Positions 1 through 12,700 of a stretch of DNA of 64,000 bases are shown here, one piece after another. Source of the DNA: Haplomitrium mnioides (taxonomy: Eukaryota; Marchantiophyta; Haplomitriopsida; Calobryales); contig JBNGIS010020176.1 in NCBI GenBank assembly GCA_049999725.1, positions 1 to 64,000 on the forward strand, read 5' to 3'. Every line of letters begins with the position of its first letter. The first letter of the stretch is position 1. Position numbers and translations under genes: made by a program. The notes beneath the pieces are model-generated. The model ran no database searches. It was given only the letters and a program-made list of their open reading frames with translations, and was not told the origin of the DNA.

Positions 1-154
1 CAAGCTACATATTGATGTATTTGATGTGACGCAAATTACGATTCTGTCTTTTGATTTTCTTCCTATATAAGAAAACCAATAGAGTAAAACCACTCTAGCT
101 ACCATTAAATCAAATCTATTTGAGTACGAAAAACAAAAAACCCTCAATCCTAAA

Positions 155-259
155 ATGTTTCAAAGAGATTCAGTCACTGTCATTAACATTGAGACAAATC
201 AAGTAAATCTTGATGAATCTTCTGAAGTTGAATCCGAAGAAGTCATGATAAGTGACTAA
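155..259 (+). pseudogene. Last-exon fragment (34 codons) of the DNA-element gene, copy L
   Basis: An ATG-to-TAA frame of 34 residues with an acidic, serine-rich tail ending in ISD. The same frame, with the same length of 34 residues and the same ending, occurs on the minus strand at 17,358-17,462 in copy R, where it lies downstream of a transposase-like gene. Shared residues include MF, VIN, NLD, and SSE followed by ES. Equal length and conserved frame between diverged copies suggest it is the C-terminal coding exon of the element's protein rather than chance. Function unknown. Confidence 0.55.
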
Positions 260-769
260 AGTAACTTAGAATTTTATTGTATATTGTGTATTTTCAATTA
301 TATTGTAATTTAAGATTATTATTTTATAAAGTACGTAAGAATATGATGAAGCAGTTTGGTGAATTTATCTTCCACCTTGAACTTTTACAATAAATCATTC
401 CAAGTTGAATGTTATTCTTTGTAAATGAAACTTGAATCATTTAGCTAATATTTTCATTTGCTTTGCAAAATATTTTCTTATGCAAAATGTAAGTATGTTG
501 TTTCCAAATTTAGAGCTTGCTAAAAAAGTTTAAGGTTATTGTATTGCTAACTCATCTGCCTAAATTGACTAGTTCTTTTTTGCTTGTAAGGACTTTGATG
601 TATAACTTAAAATCTTAGTCGCACTTTGACTTAGATGTAGAGCTTTATACTTGTTTTACTTTTAGATTCCGAATCATATTTCAAAATCTTTAGCATGCGC
701 AGAGTTTGTTGCAGGAAATAAAACATTTACCATCTATATTTTTGGTTGTAGAAGTTTGAAGCCTATGTG

Positions 770-990
770 CGCACAGACTTTGATTTGCAAGTCAAAATGT
801 CATGCGTTCAAAAACTCTTCTGTAGAACCTAAAACCTAGGTTGTTGATAGTCTTTGTTGTGGAGTGTTCAGATGGTGAGTTCGGATCTCTTTGCGCACAT
901 AGACTTTGGGATGGAGTGTTTAGATGTTGAGCTTGGATTCCTATGAGCGTATAGACTTTGGGGTGGAAGTCCAAGCCTTTCACATGTTCT
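770..990. repeat. Degenerate palindromic repeat island A (copy L)
   Basis: Imperfect units carry a GCGC-centred word and a GACTTTG word, for example around 763-785, 890-908 and 942-962. They are weaker relatives of the 24-bp palindromic units at 22,392-22,798 and 32,374-32,593. The corresponding region of copy R is about 16,500-17,040. Confidence 0.5.
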
Positions 991-1181
991 ACTTCTCATA
1001 TACAACCCTCAAGCTTCAACATACAAAGACTACCGGTTAGAACTTAGACTCTACACTAGTGACAGACTCATTTGTGGAACTCGAAAACTTTGTTTGGTAG
1101 AATGTAGTCAAAAGCTTGGAGATGCTTCTTGTTTGCACTCTTAATTCAATCTCCTTAGTACCTGTCTTTTTGATTCTGAAG

Positions 1182-1194
1182 ATCACTCTTTTGT
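1182..1194. repeat. Target-site duplication of the LINE, left copy
   Basis: The 13 bases ATCACTCTTTTGT occur here and again at 9,050-9,062, exactly flanking the LINE. The uninterrupted relative near 16,530-16,560 (reverse strand) has a single related sequence at this place, which confirms the insertion. Confidence 0.9.
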
Positions 1195-1706
1195 TTTTGT
1201 TTTTTTTTTTTGTTTTTGACCAAAGCAAACAACTTTATTTACTTTCAACCATCAAAGTTACAACCACGGCCAGCAATCTGGCCAAGCAACAAAACCAACA
1301 ACCATTCAATCCCTTTCAGGATCTAGCTTGGTAAATCAAAGAAACCCTATACCCTCAATCTAGACTACTAACATTCAGATTCTAGTAAACATTATCTTCA
1401 TCACGTATAGAGAGAAAATGCCTAGCACCCTAGGTTTTGTCATAGGTTTCAAGAATTTTTTCTCTCTTCTCTTCATTATGAGTCTTCATCCAGTCTCTAC
1501 AAGCATCACGCTAAGCTTTCTTTCCGTACTCTACTAGTCTCATCTAGATTTTCTTTTTTCAAGTAGTACATATCCATGTATGACTTTTCAAAAACTATAG
1601 CGTTTATAGAGAGCCATTTGGAGTAAAGTGCTATTCCTCTTAGTAAGGACCAGATATCTTGAGCTACGACCAATGCTTTAGGTATTATGTGTCATAGGAT
1701 GCATTG

Positions 1707-4700
1707 CTACCAGGTTGGCTTCCACCTTTTGGCATTCTCCCAAATGGAGAACACTAATGTGTTAATGATATTCCTTGCCCATTTCCAAATGGTGCTAATC
1801 CTAGGACAAATCCATAAAAAGTGAATGAAGTTTTCCAGAAAGTCCTCCTTGCAATTGACACAACTTTCATCAATCTCAAAGCCAAGCTTTTTTGTCTTTT
1901 TCCCTGAAGCTCTTGACTTGCACACCTCTTTGGGCAACAAGCCACATTAATGTGGCCTCTTTGGCTGATCTGCTTGCGTCCCATATACCAATCCATTTAG
2001 AGGAGTATGTAGAGTTGATTGAACTATATGCTTTCTAACGTTCTTGAACTAGAATGATTGTAGATGGCATGTCCAAGATTAATCAACTGTCTTTCTTGGT
2101 AGAATAGCTGCTAAAGGGGGAGTTATCTTTCCATACCCACATTTCAGGGTCCCAATCTCCCTCTTTGATAATTGGGCCAAGTAATTTATACTCAACATTT
2201 TGATCTTTGGCCATTGTGCATACTCTCATTTTCCTCATAATTACTGAAAGAAGAAGCTAGGGTCAAGATCCTTCTGCTAACATTATAGACATTGGGGTGA
2301 CAAAGAACCATAAGCATGAATGGGATAGTGTAGAAGATTGAGTCATGGTTCCCACCTTCAGATCAATATTAGCACTCCACAAAGAGATTACAATTGGGTG
2401 TTTCTCCAGGTCAGATGTGAAAACTCCGGTCCAGTCTCCTTTTCTTGTGTGGCCTAGCCCCTCAAGTAGGAGTGAAACCCACTTGTTAGGGATCTTAGCA
2501 ATCAGGTCAAACCATTTCCACTCATGCCTTTTGTGAAGCTGGTATCGTTCTTGCACCTCTGCTTACTTAAGGAACTCATATGTTTGACAATTCCATAGGT
2601 CCCCAATCACCTTGATCCATGCCTGAGACCATCTCAAGACTGGCCAGCTCTTGTTTGTCGCCAATAGTGAATTATCTCCTAGTTTATTCCACCAGATGCT
2701 TATGCTCACCACCTCTTCAAAAGACTCAGGAGCCTTCTGTATGATGGATCTTTTGAGCACTGACCAAGCTTGCCATATCTCCTTCCACATTTGAGAGGAA
2801 GACCAACATGAAGATCTGCAATCAGCAACTGCCCACAATAGGGAGTGATCCCAACCTAGTATACTAGGTGGTCTGGCTTGGTTGGCTCTATACATTAAGA
2901 ACATTTTGCATGTAGAGTCTTCTGGCATAACAACCTTCAAAATCCACTTCCTCATCAGGGCTTGAGCCTGCGCATATATGTTTATCAATCCTAATCCCCC
3001 TTCTTCCTTTCTCCTCACGCATGTTTCCCACCCTACTGGAGCTCTGCATTTTTCCCCATTTCTTGACTAGAGGAAGTTTTTCACAAGCTGTTTGATTTCT
3101 TTAAGGGGGGAGCTGCCGCTTGTCCAGCAAGAAGCAAAGTACCAGATGGACCCCATGAGGATTTTATTGATGACTAAAAGTCTTTCTGGAAGATTGATAT
3201 ATCTGTTGCACCGAAACTTGAGCTTCAATCTAACTTTGTCCACCAACAGGTTCTTAATTCTTTGTATACCATTTTGGAGGCCAAACAGAATACCAAGGAT
3301 TTTCAAGGTTGCATTCTTTTCTGCCCATTCCCAATTACAACCAACATTCCACCATTGCGATCTAGGTCACATAATGATCCAAATGGTAGATGATTTTTCC
3401 CAATTGATTTTTTGTCTAGAACCCTTTGAGAAGATACCCAACACCTTTACGACTTTTAGCAAGTTCTATTCTTCTCCTCCTAAGGATAGAAGAGTGTCAT
3501 CTAAATATTGGGAGAAGAGATGGTGCCTACCCAATGGAATAGATATCCCTTTTAATTGTTCATTGAGCATTGCGTTATTGAGAAAGTGTCTCAGTGCATC
3601 CGCTATTGCAAGATACAAAAAAGGAGCTAGAGAGCAACCTTGTCAAACCGATTGCTGGATAGGGATGGAGCAGGAGGGAATACCATTAAGGTTGATTGTA
3701 GAGGTGGCATTTGTTGTTGTCGCCTTCACATATTCAATGAATTTTTGACCAAATCCCATGGCCTCTAATACTTTGAACAAGAACTCCTTGTCCATTGTGT
3801 CATAAGCTTTCTTGAAGTCTACTTTCAGGAAAAGACAATCTTGTCCTGATGATATAGCCCAATCCTTGGTTTCGACTACAGAAATCACATTGTTAAGGAT
3901 GTATTTATTCGGCAGAAAGTCTGATTTCTCTGTATTGATTATCCCTATCAAAACTTTTTGGAACCTAATGGAAATCACTTTGGCGAAGATCTTATAAGAG
4001 GTATTCAGAAGAGAGATGGGTCTCCAACTAGAGATTAGAGTCTTATCACCACACTTTTCAATCAAGGAGATTGTGCCCCTAGTTGAGCTCAACACTGAAC
4101 CATTGTTGTCTAACAGCTTCCAAGATCATCGTTGCATAATCTTTTGCAATCTACCTCCAACAACATTTGTAGAATTTGCTAGAGAGACCACCTAGTCTTG
4201 GAGACTTAAGCCCTCCCATGCTAGCGAAGGCCTTCATGTACTCTTGTTTATTGGGAGGGTTTTCCAGCATGGTCCACTGGGCAGGGGAGATGCGTGAAGA
4301 GATGTGTCTAAGTGTCTCTTCTTGGGCCATCGCTCTAAGTGAACCATCTGCTATGTGGCTAAAAATTGTAGACCAATAGTCTACTAGCATCTTTTCTTTG
4401 TCCTTCCATTCAACAAGTTCTTCTTATGCAGGCCCCTTCAGTTCTACTATCTTAGATGAAGCTTTCCGTTCCTAGTGAGAGCTGAAAAAAAACTTGTTCA
4501 TTTTATCCCCTTCTTCAACCCACTTGGCACCTATGCGGATCTTGGCTCCTTTGGGTTTGTAATCTTCAAAGAACTCCATAGCTATCATATGTCTATCTAG
4601 CTCCTCTTGGAGAAGAGTGTTCTTTTGGTCTTTCTCAATATGAGTTTTAAGAGTATTTACTTTGCCTCTAAGCATCACTTCTGGTGCTCTCATAAGGTAG

Positions 4701-5639
4701 GCTTTTCTAAATCCAAATTCTCTAAGCCATTTAGTAAATTTGTTGACAATCTTATCCCACCATTCCGATTGCCTGTTAGCTCTTTTGGTTGGTCTTGGCA
4801 CAAAACTCCAAAGTTCCTCCAACTTAGTGACTACTGAGGGATCTTTGAGGTGGGAGACATTGAGCCTAAAACACACTAGCTTTCAGAGCTAAGTGACCCT
4901 TTAGCATTAACGCCATAGATATAGGTAGATGGTCAACACATAACAAGCCCCCTACATTGATGACCTTGGCCATGTAGGACTGATGCAAGAGACCTGCTCG
5001 GATGTAGAATCTATCTAGTCTCACAAGTGTTTGCCCTCTTTGCTGATTGCTCCATGAGAACTTCAATTCACCCAATGTTTCTTGGAATGGGTCTGCTATT
5101 TTCAGGAAAGCTATTAGATCACTCCAAGCTTGGAGTTCCAGACTACCTAGGCTATGGCCATTGCTGCCTCTCCGGTCCCATCGATGTTCCACTATGTTAA
5201 AATCGCCTCCCATGATCCAATTCCTATCTTGAGGAAGTGAGTGTAGGAGCTCAATCCACATACTCTGCCTCTCACTGGCAAGGCTAGGAGCGTAGATGTT
5301 GAGCACGCCAAATTTTCCTCCTAGCAATCCATCCAAATCTATATGCAAAGCATGACCATTGCATAGAGAGTAGTTCCCTTTGTAGAATGGAGCCACCTTA
5401 GCTTATATACCAATGCTGACTCCACTCTTGGATCTCTCTACTTCTATAGACCATATCTCTCTACAAGGCTAGAGCAGTTTCAGCATGAACTTACCTCTAG
5501 GTCCACTAAGCTTGTGTTCTTGAATAAAAAGGACATCGATGCATGGCTTGAATTTTTTGATGAAATCGGTAATAGTCTCCTTTTTGCATTTGTCCTAACC
5601 AATGCTTCTAACATTATAGCTAAGGAATTGGATCTTCAT
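1707..5639 (-). pseudogene. LINE ORF2: APE endonuclease, reverse transcriptase, zinc domain (broken)
   Basis: The protein would nick target DNA and reverse-transcribe the LINE RNA at the nick. The start ATG at 5,637-5,639 opens an endonuclease whose first residues read MKIQFLSYNV. GGDFN and a VDHLP motif follow in the 4,866-5,396 frame. The reverse transcriptase fingers and palm (SWRPISLLN, then KVDFKKAYDT) lie at 3,643-4,095. The catalytic YLDD box is at 3,496-3,507 in another frame. The zf-RVT-like C-terminus (CVNC, then HFLWICP) lies at 1,707-1,940. At least half a dozen frame changes and stops separate these blocks, so the gene is dead. Confidence 0.93.
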
Positions 5640-7283
5640 GGAGAACATAATGGAGGGCTAGCCATCAAATCCTCCTTACTGAGAATTTCTTCCAGCACAT
5701 TGATGCCTAAACCATCCAAGATCAGAGAATTATGAGGTTCTAGATCCAGGACGCCAAGGGTGGCAGATTGAGGAGCAGTTGGGGATGGAGACTTGTCTGT
5801 CTGAATATGTTGTCCAAGAGGAATAGAAGTAGCTGCTTCTTCGGTACTTGACACCTGTGGTGGTCTACTCTTGATGTTCCATCTTACAAAGGACCTCTCC
5901 ACCGATTTCTCCTTGTTTCGGAGGGTGGGCTTGGGAGTCTTGAGGAGCAAAGAAGGGGTTCTCCTAGTGTAACGATGTGTCATCTTACTCCATTCTCCAT
6001 CCAATTTTGATGTAAAGGAAACAGACTGCTCTGGATAGATGGACAAAGTGAGAGGAGCATCAGATGGTAAACTAGACCTATCCTTTACTAGACTTCATGT
6101 TTGTCCCATGGAGGGGATATCCGATGGGAGCATAGGAGAGGGACTATAGCAACTGGCTTCCTCTTGAGGATTGGAGGATTGTGTCTGTTGCGAGTTCATG
6201 CAAGCATCCTTCCCATCACACTTGACTTTGCTCCCCTGGTGTTGCCAACATCTCTACGAGTCTTGAGGCTTGTCCTATAGGCAGTACTAATGGAGACTTC
6301 ATCATAGAGGGAGCTGTTGGGGTTGAGGTTCCAGGCCAATCCTCGATAGCCCTAGAGGGACCTTGAGCCCTTCTTCCTAGTGAGGCGCTCAAGGTGGCTT
6401 AGGTTGTCATGACCATCTTAGCCTTCCCTTTGTCTCTGAGATTATCTCCCTTTCCTCGCTTGGACCAGCTGGGGATATGGTCCAAGGGGCAGTCTCTAAT
6501 GAAGTGATTGAGGCTGCGACACCTAAGGCATCTTAGCGGGATGTCGTCATATTTCACTTCTTGGAGGAATCGCTTCCCTCTAGGTCTTTTGATTCCAATA
6601 GTGGTCACTACTCCCTCAAATGTGTCCAGTTCCACGCAGAACTTGATATGCCTTTCTCTCTCAAAAAAGGGGGAATAGCCACTACCTTGCCAAAACTTTC
6701 TGCCACCTTCAAAATCTGATTGTAGAATTCCTCTAGCAAGAAATAGAGGGTGATCCATTTAGGAATTGATCTCTTTGCTTCTGAGATAGGATCAAATAAA
6801 GGTTCCCAATCTTGAATGGAGCACATCTTTTTCTTCAGGAGGAATGGTCCCCTAGCCAGAAGTTTTAACTTAGATTGCTCATTTTTGGGTTTTGATCGGG
6901 AAGAAGCCTTTACTAAGCATTCTCAGAATAGAGGCTGAGATGTTGGGGGCTTGAAAATTTTTGTTCAACCATTTTTTGAGCTCCTTCAGCCATGGAGAGA
7001 AACCCTGAAACCTACCGACCATGAGAGTTTTGCCCAACTCTCGGAAGGTAGCCTCTATCAAACCGTCATCCAACTTGATGTCTTGATTTGGAAGAGTTTT
7101 TTTCCACCTTAATGGTCTTGGTTGGGAAGCCATACTATGCGCACGATGAGGGCTTCCTATTCTCTCCACCACATCTACACCAGAATGAGATCCTTTCTTC
7201 CAAGCTCTTGAAGTGGCAATAACTAAAGGACAAAAGAGAGGTTTGATACCAAAGCCAATGCAGCTTGATGCTAGTGCTAGCAC
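5636..7283 (-). pseudogene. LINE ORF1: gag-like RNA-binding protein (broken)
   Basis: ORF1 proteins coat LINE RNA. The segment 6,879-7,283 looks like the DUF4283-type N-terminal region common in plant LINEs. The segment 6,399-6,758 ends with a CCHC zinc knuckle, CLRCRSLNHFIRDC (CX2CX4HX4C). A proline- and serine-rich C-terminal part lies at 5,636-6,046. Several frame breaks are present. The stop TGA at 5,636-5,638 overlaps the ORF2 start ATG at 5,637-5,639 as ATGA. Confidence 0.85.
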
Positions 7284-7500
7284 ACAACCCTTCCATTCTC
7301 GCCTCCCATTTCCACTCCCTCCGCCAAACCTTAGCTTCTCACTCGCATGGCGTTCTACACCATTGCCTTCCTTTTTCTGCTACTCTCCACTAGCCTTTTA
7401 TCAATGCATTATACTTTCTCCTCTTTTTACCTATTTACATCTATATTGTAGCTCATTAATCTTAGCCCGCTCGCTCAGAAACATGAGTTGTAGCTCGCTA

Positions 7501-7815
7501 GACCTGCGCGTAGTCTCTTTGTAGCTCACCCTACATATTTCTTCATATCAAACCTTCATTGCGAGCTTCACTACTTCATCACGAGCTCCACCACTCCATC
7601 GCCGAACTGACTCCTGCACCTTCTCCCGCAGTCTCATGATTTTTCTCCAGACCTACGTGAAGTCTATTTGTAGCTCACCCCACATATTTCTTCACATCAA
7701 ACCTTCATTGCAAGCTTTACTACTTCATCGTGAGCTCCACCACTCCATTGCAAACATGTCATTTCCATCCAAACTGACTCCCGCACCTTCTCCCGCATCA
7801 TCGCAATTTTTCTCT
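7501..7815. repeat. Two tandem ~149-bp units in the LINE 5' region
   Basis: The unit at 7,501-7,649 is repeated at 7,650-7,815 with about a dozen substitutions and a short insertion. The shared text includes TTTGTAGCTCACCC and TTCTTCAT or TTCTTCAC followed by ATCAAACCTTCATTG. Tandem promoter monomers are known in 5' regions of some L1 elements, so these may be the LINE promoter; that role is inference. Confidence 0.85.
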
Positions 7816-9049
7816 AGGTGTGTGTCTAATCTTGACCTCCTCTCCTGGATATTGTAGGCAACAAAGTCGCAGAACGTTTGTTTATACCCTCATACACTTT
7901 TTTTTCTTTTTGGTTATTGCGTTGCAATATTGTCGTTCACATGATTTTTCTTCTTTAGATGTTTCGTTGCAATGCTCTCTATGTGAGCAACCTTCTCTTG
8001 AAAAAAACCTTCTCTTGAAAAACCCTCTTGAAAGCTCCCTTACACCTCGTATGATCACCCGCATGTGCCCCCTCGTTTCTTTAAAATCAAAGTCGTTTTT
8101 TTCTTCTCTCTCCCTCTAGTGTCTCTTCAGACCCCGACTTCTCCCTTGAACCAATAGCCATCCCCTTTCCTTCAGTCTTGGGCAGACATATCCAGAACAT
8201 GAATGCTCTCAACATTCAGCCCTACCCCTTCTTTGTATAAGTGACATTTTGTCCAACGTCACTGGCGACACAACGATGAGCATCACATTGGCCGTCCATA
8301 TAGAATCTGTGCGCTCAATTTCTGCATATGGAAGTTGTTGTCTACTCAATCTGCAAATGGCTATTGGTGATTCTACTCAAGTCCTTCAGATGGACCTCAA
8401 TTCCTATAGACGAACCTCGAACAAGAACAAGAGGCTCAAGGTAGATAATGGTTGCTTTGATGTCGCTTCAGAGTCAAAGACAAAGGCCTACTTCATAAGT
8501 CGAGGCAATGCACAATCATCAGCATAAACGAGTCATAGCCCAACAAAGATGGAGTGGAGCTCAACAGAAACAAATCACAATTGTAGCCTAACTGAAACGA
8601 GTCATGCATTCTAGCAAAAAGGAGTTGCCCACCTAGCAGAGTTGTCCAACAGAAACAAGTAGAAATAAGTTGCAACAGAAATAGGAGATGAGTCCTCCAA
8701 AAACAAGTTGTCGTAAATGAGATGCGAGTTGTTTGGCATAAACAAATCATAGTAGAAGGTTGATTGCCCTTGACCAGATGAACGAGCAAAATAGAATTGC
8801 AGAAAAGCAAAGCAACATCAAATTGAGCACGAGTAGAGGTAGAACCAAGCAAAGGAAGTGGCGAGAGATTCGTAGATCATTGGATTTAAAATCAAAATTG
8901 TTAGAGATTTGGTCGACTATCATCCAATTAGGTCAATCAATTAATCAACATAATTGATTAGAGCACACATTTTTGGTGTCAATCATCTTATCTTGTCGAG
9001 TCCAACCTTCTTAGCATGTCATTCTCTTTTTCACCATTCATTCCTAAAT
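7816..9049. other. Remaining 5' region of the LINE, no gene recognised
   Basis: Open frames here are short and unconvincing. The part 8,540-8,760 has loose repeats of AACAGAAACAAGT-like words. Nothing else is recognised. By position it is LINE 5' untranslated sequence. Confidence 0.5.
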
Positions 9050-9062
9050 ATCACTCTTTTGT
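9050..9062. repeat. Target-site duplication of the LINE, right copy
   Basis: ATCACTCTTTTGT, identical to 1,182-1,194, directly at the 5' end of the LINE. Confidence 0.9.
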
Positions 9063-9730
9063 GTATATGTTTATTTGAATTATATAATATTTTTAAATAC
9101 TGAAACCTTTTTTTTATGCCCACTTTAACTTTTGTGTGCATTGATTTTCAACTATAAGTGAAAGCTTCTTTCTTGCTTGAACTTGAAAATAGAGCTTCTA
9201 AATCCATGCAATATTTTATTTTGTTGGTTTCTGTGTCTACGATTGCAAACTCATTCCCTTGACTTCTAGTCTGCTTGGGCATTTTTCTCATGTTTTGTAA
9301 TTTTTTTCCCAAAAAATAAGTTTCAAAGAGCACCATGTCTATGCACGCCTAGAGTTTGTGCAACCAAATATATTTCAAAATATTTTCTTCAAATGTGAAT
9401 TTCAAATTTTGAGCTTTGAATTGTCATAAATGATAAATGCAAGTTTTTTGTGAAATTTTACTATAATTTTTATACTTTTCATCAATTTTGAGATTTCCAA
9501 TATTTTTATAAAAACTTAGAATATGGTTTGATTTTTGCATAATGAAATTGACTCTCACTCTATCATCCTTAATTGAATGGCCAAAAATGAAGCTCACAAT
9601 TTCACATACTTTTTGTTTTTCAAAAATAACGATTACCTCATTTTCTCTCTTTTTTGAGCTTGAAAACCACGTTTTTTCCTTTAAAAAAAAGGTTCTTGTT
9701 TTGAGTAGTCTGTTTCTGGTTCAAAGTAGC
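9063..9730 (+). mobile_element. Copy L of the interspersed DNA element, inner part with terminus at 9730
   Basis: Reverse complement of about 15,871-16,530. The match includes the AAAGCTTCTTTCTTG and AACTTGAAAATAGAGCT words (compare 16,392-16,425 read backwards). The element stops at 9,719-9,730 with GTTCAAAGTAGC. The reverse of this word, GCTACTTTGAAC, also starts copies at 15,871 and 29,919. At 9,731 the sequence changes abruptly to chromovirus pol, so the element appears to have inserted into, or broken, that retrotransposon. Confidence 0.8.
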
Positions 9731-9737
9731 GGATGTT

Positions 9738-12700
9738 ATCTATAGACTTTCTTATTGCACCTGTACAGTATGACATTATTTTGGGCTTGTTTTGGCTTGA
9801 AGATTGATCCGCTCAAGTTGATTGAGCGAATGACAAATTCAAGTTACTTTACAAGGAAAGAAATTTCTTTTGGGGCATTCGGCATTGTTGGTGAAGAAGC
9901 CCAAATCAGTTCAACATAATGTTTTGATGGAGAAAGAGTTGCTTGTCTTTGTTGTATGGATCAAGCATATTGTGGACTTGAATAAAGAGGGAGGGAAATC
10001 TTTACCGACCTCAATGATTGATGATATTTTGAAGGAGTTTTCAGATGTGTTTCTAGATGATTTGCCAAAAGGGTTTCCAGATGATCGTGGAATGCCCTTT
10101 CCGATTGAGTTGATACCAAGAAGTACTTTGTATATTTGGCCTATATGCAAGTTATCGCCACAAGAGTTGGAAGAGCTTTGCAAGACCTTGACAGATCTTC
10201 TTGAGAAGGATTTCATTTAGCATAGAACTTTGCATTGGAGAGCACTGATATTCTTTGTACCAAAGAAAGATGGTGGATTTTGTCTTTGTACTGATTATTG
10301 CGGTTTGAACAAGAAACTGTAATGAATGCCTATTTCTTACCATGTATTGATGATTTGTTAGATCAACTGAGTGGTGTGCAGTTATTTTCCAAGCTGGATT
10401 CTTGAAGTGGTTATTGGAAAATTCCTATCAAGCCAAGTGACGTGCCAAAGATAGCTTTTTGCACGAGGTATGAACATTTTGAGTGGAAGGTTCCTACATT
10501 TAGTCTCACTAATGCTTTAGCCATATTCATGGATCAAATGCATGAAACTTTTGATGAGTTATTGAATAAGTCAATTTTGGTATTCTTGGATGATATTCTC
10601 ATTTTAATCAAAACCAAAGCTGAGCTTTGCAATCATCTGAAAGAAGTTTTGCAAAGATTGTGAAATTGAAAGTTTTATTGCAAGAGATCCAAGTGCAAAT
10701 TTTGGAAGCAAGAGGTTGCTTACCTAGGGCACAAGATGTGTGCGGATGGTATAAAGATGGAAGAAGATAAAATCAAGGCTATTATAGAGAGGCCAACACC
10801 AAAGGAGGCAAGGGACATTAGAGCCTTCAATGGATTGACAAGCTTCTATTTATGATTCATCCATTATTATGCACATATTGCTGCACCACTTACAGATTTT
10901 CTAGGAAAGGAGGTCAAGTTTCAATGGACTGTTTACAACGGCCAAAGAGCAAGCGACATTTCAATAGCTCAAAGATGTAGTCTCTTCACGTCATATTCTA
11001 CAGCAATATGATCCAAAGGCACGTTATATAGTTGATTCTGATGCTTCTAATTTTGCTATTGGAGCAATTTTACAGCAAGAGTTTGAGGATGGACTTCATC
11101 TAATTGCTTTCAATGCAACACAGAGAAATAACTTTACAAGAGATCGAGAGCAATTGGCAATAGCTTATGTTACCAAAATATGGAGATACTATCTTTTAGG
11201 AAGACCTGTGCTTATGCATACAGATCACAAACCAATGTTGCAAGCAATCCATTTGGAAAATATGACAAGTCGTCATCACAGATAGGAGGATCAATTGTAA
11301 CTCTTTGATTTAAAGCTAGAGTACAAGCTCGAAAGATTCCACACCATTCTTGATGCATTGTCAAGAAGGTCGGATCATCGAGTAAATACAATGAAATTGG
11401 CTAACATTAGTATGTTACATTTGGATGAGGTAGCTAGTGAGAGTTATCGCTAGAAGCTACAAGAAGATGTTTTTTTTAGTCTTTTGTTTGGGCACTATTA
11501 AATGTCAACGATAGTAAGTATCATTATTTTTCTATTTGAGATGGTATTCTATATCAAAGCCATCAAATATATGTTCCACAAGATAATACACTTCGAATGG
11601 CTTATTTACAAGAAGCACATGACATTCCTATCTCAAGGCATCTTGGAGTAGATAAAACTACAGAGTTGCTTCAGTGCACTTGGTGGTGGTCTAACTTGGC
11701 TCGAGATGTTTGTGGTTTTGTTCATTTGTGTAAAAGTTATACAAAACAAGGCTTCAAATCAAAAACTAGCGAGACTTCTTCAGCCACTACCAATTCCTAC
11801 TCCTCGTTGGGAACATGTAGCTTTGGATCTTGTCACTTCACTTCCAACTACGCCTCGTCGGTTTACTGCTATTGCGGTGTTTGTGGACAAGCTTAGCAAA
11901 CATATTCATTAAGCATTGACGGTGGATACAATAGATGCTCTAAAATTGGCAAAAATTTACTTTGATACTGTCTTTTGTTATCATGGAATGGCCAATGTGT
12001 TAATATCTGATACGGATCTACGTTTCACCATAAAGTTTTGGCAAGAGTTGTTCAAAATTTTAGGCACCAAACTCTCTATGTCTACTACTTATCATCCTCA
12101 AACAGTAGGGCAAATGGAGTGCGCTAATCGCACTATGGAAGACATGTTTCACGTATTCATCAATGCTCATTACATCGATTAGGATGGTTTCTTTTTGGTT
12201 GTGGAGTTTGCGTACAACAACTCTAAACAAGTAAGTATTGGGTTTTCTCCTTTCCTTCTTAGTTCAGATCAACATCCTCTTATTTCCATTGGTTTTCTTT
12301 CTCCTTCTTTGTCCAATGTTTCAAGTATTTCTACTTTTTTGTCTCATTTATCTTCTTCCTTGCAAGATGCTCGCAATCATTTTACTGTTGCTCAAAATTG
12401 GCTAAAAAATATGTCGATAGTCGTCGTCATGATTGCTCTTATGTTTTAGGCAACCAAGTTATGCTATCTACTCATGATCTTCCATTGTCTTTAGATACTC
12501 AAGTCCATAAGTTATCTCTTGCTTGGATTGCTCCTTTCTCTATTTCTCACGTTATTTCTCTTGTTGCTTTTAAACTTGTCCGTCTTCTTCATATGAAGAT
12601 TCATCATGTGTTTCATGTCTATAAACTTAAGCCTTTTGTTCCTAGTCCATCTTCTTTTCCAAATCGTGTTCAACTTCCTCCTCCGGCTATTGTTCTTGAT

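Larger units (their letters stand above)
1..1181 (+). mobile_element. Copy L of an interspersed DNA element, outer part (continues at 9063-9730)
   Basis: This stretch is the reverse complement, with many substitutions, of about 16,510-17,613. For example, the first 40 bases here match 17,575-17,613 read backwards, and 995-1,180 match 16,550-16,740 read backwards. The match resumes at 9,063 and ends at 9,730, because a LINE has been inserted between. The copy contains a terminal coding exon (155-259), an AT-rich 3' region and a degenerate block of short repeats around 770-990 with words such as TATGTGCGCACAGACTTTG. The element continues out of the window to the left, so its other end is unknown. 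The element class is not proven; in copy R the linked gene is transposase-like. Confidence 0.8.
1195..9049 (-). mobile_element. L1-type LINE retrotransposon, about 7.9 kb, apparently full length, decayed
   Basis: On the minus strand the element runs from 9,049 (5' end) to 1,195. It has a long 5' region with tandem repeats, ORF1 with a CCHC zinc knuckle, then ORF2 with endonuclease, reverse transcriptase and a C-terminal zinc domain. It ends in a poly(A) tract, seen on the plus strand as T-rich sequence at 1,195-1,215. Perfect 13-bp target duplications flank it. Both ORFs are broken by stops and frameshifts, so it is no longer autonomous. Removing it joins 1,181 to 9,063 into the same sequence order as copy R at 15,871-17,613. 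The 5' end is set only by the duplication, so a small extra insertion inside 7,816-9,049 cannot be excluded. Confidence 0.92.

Noticed and set aside
7213-8119. Plus-strand open frames opposite the LINE 5' region as host genes
   Set aside because: They lie inside a LINE bounded by target duplications, are antisense, and are explained by the duplicated 149-bp monomers and pyrimidine-rich composition.
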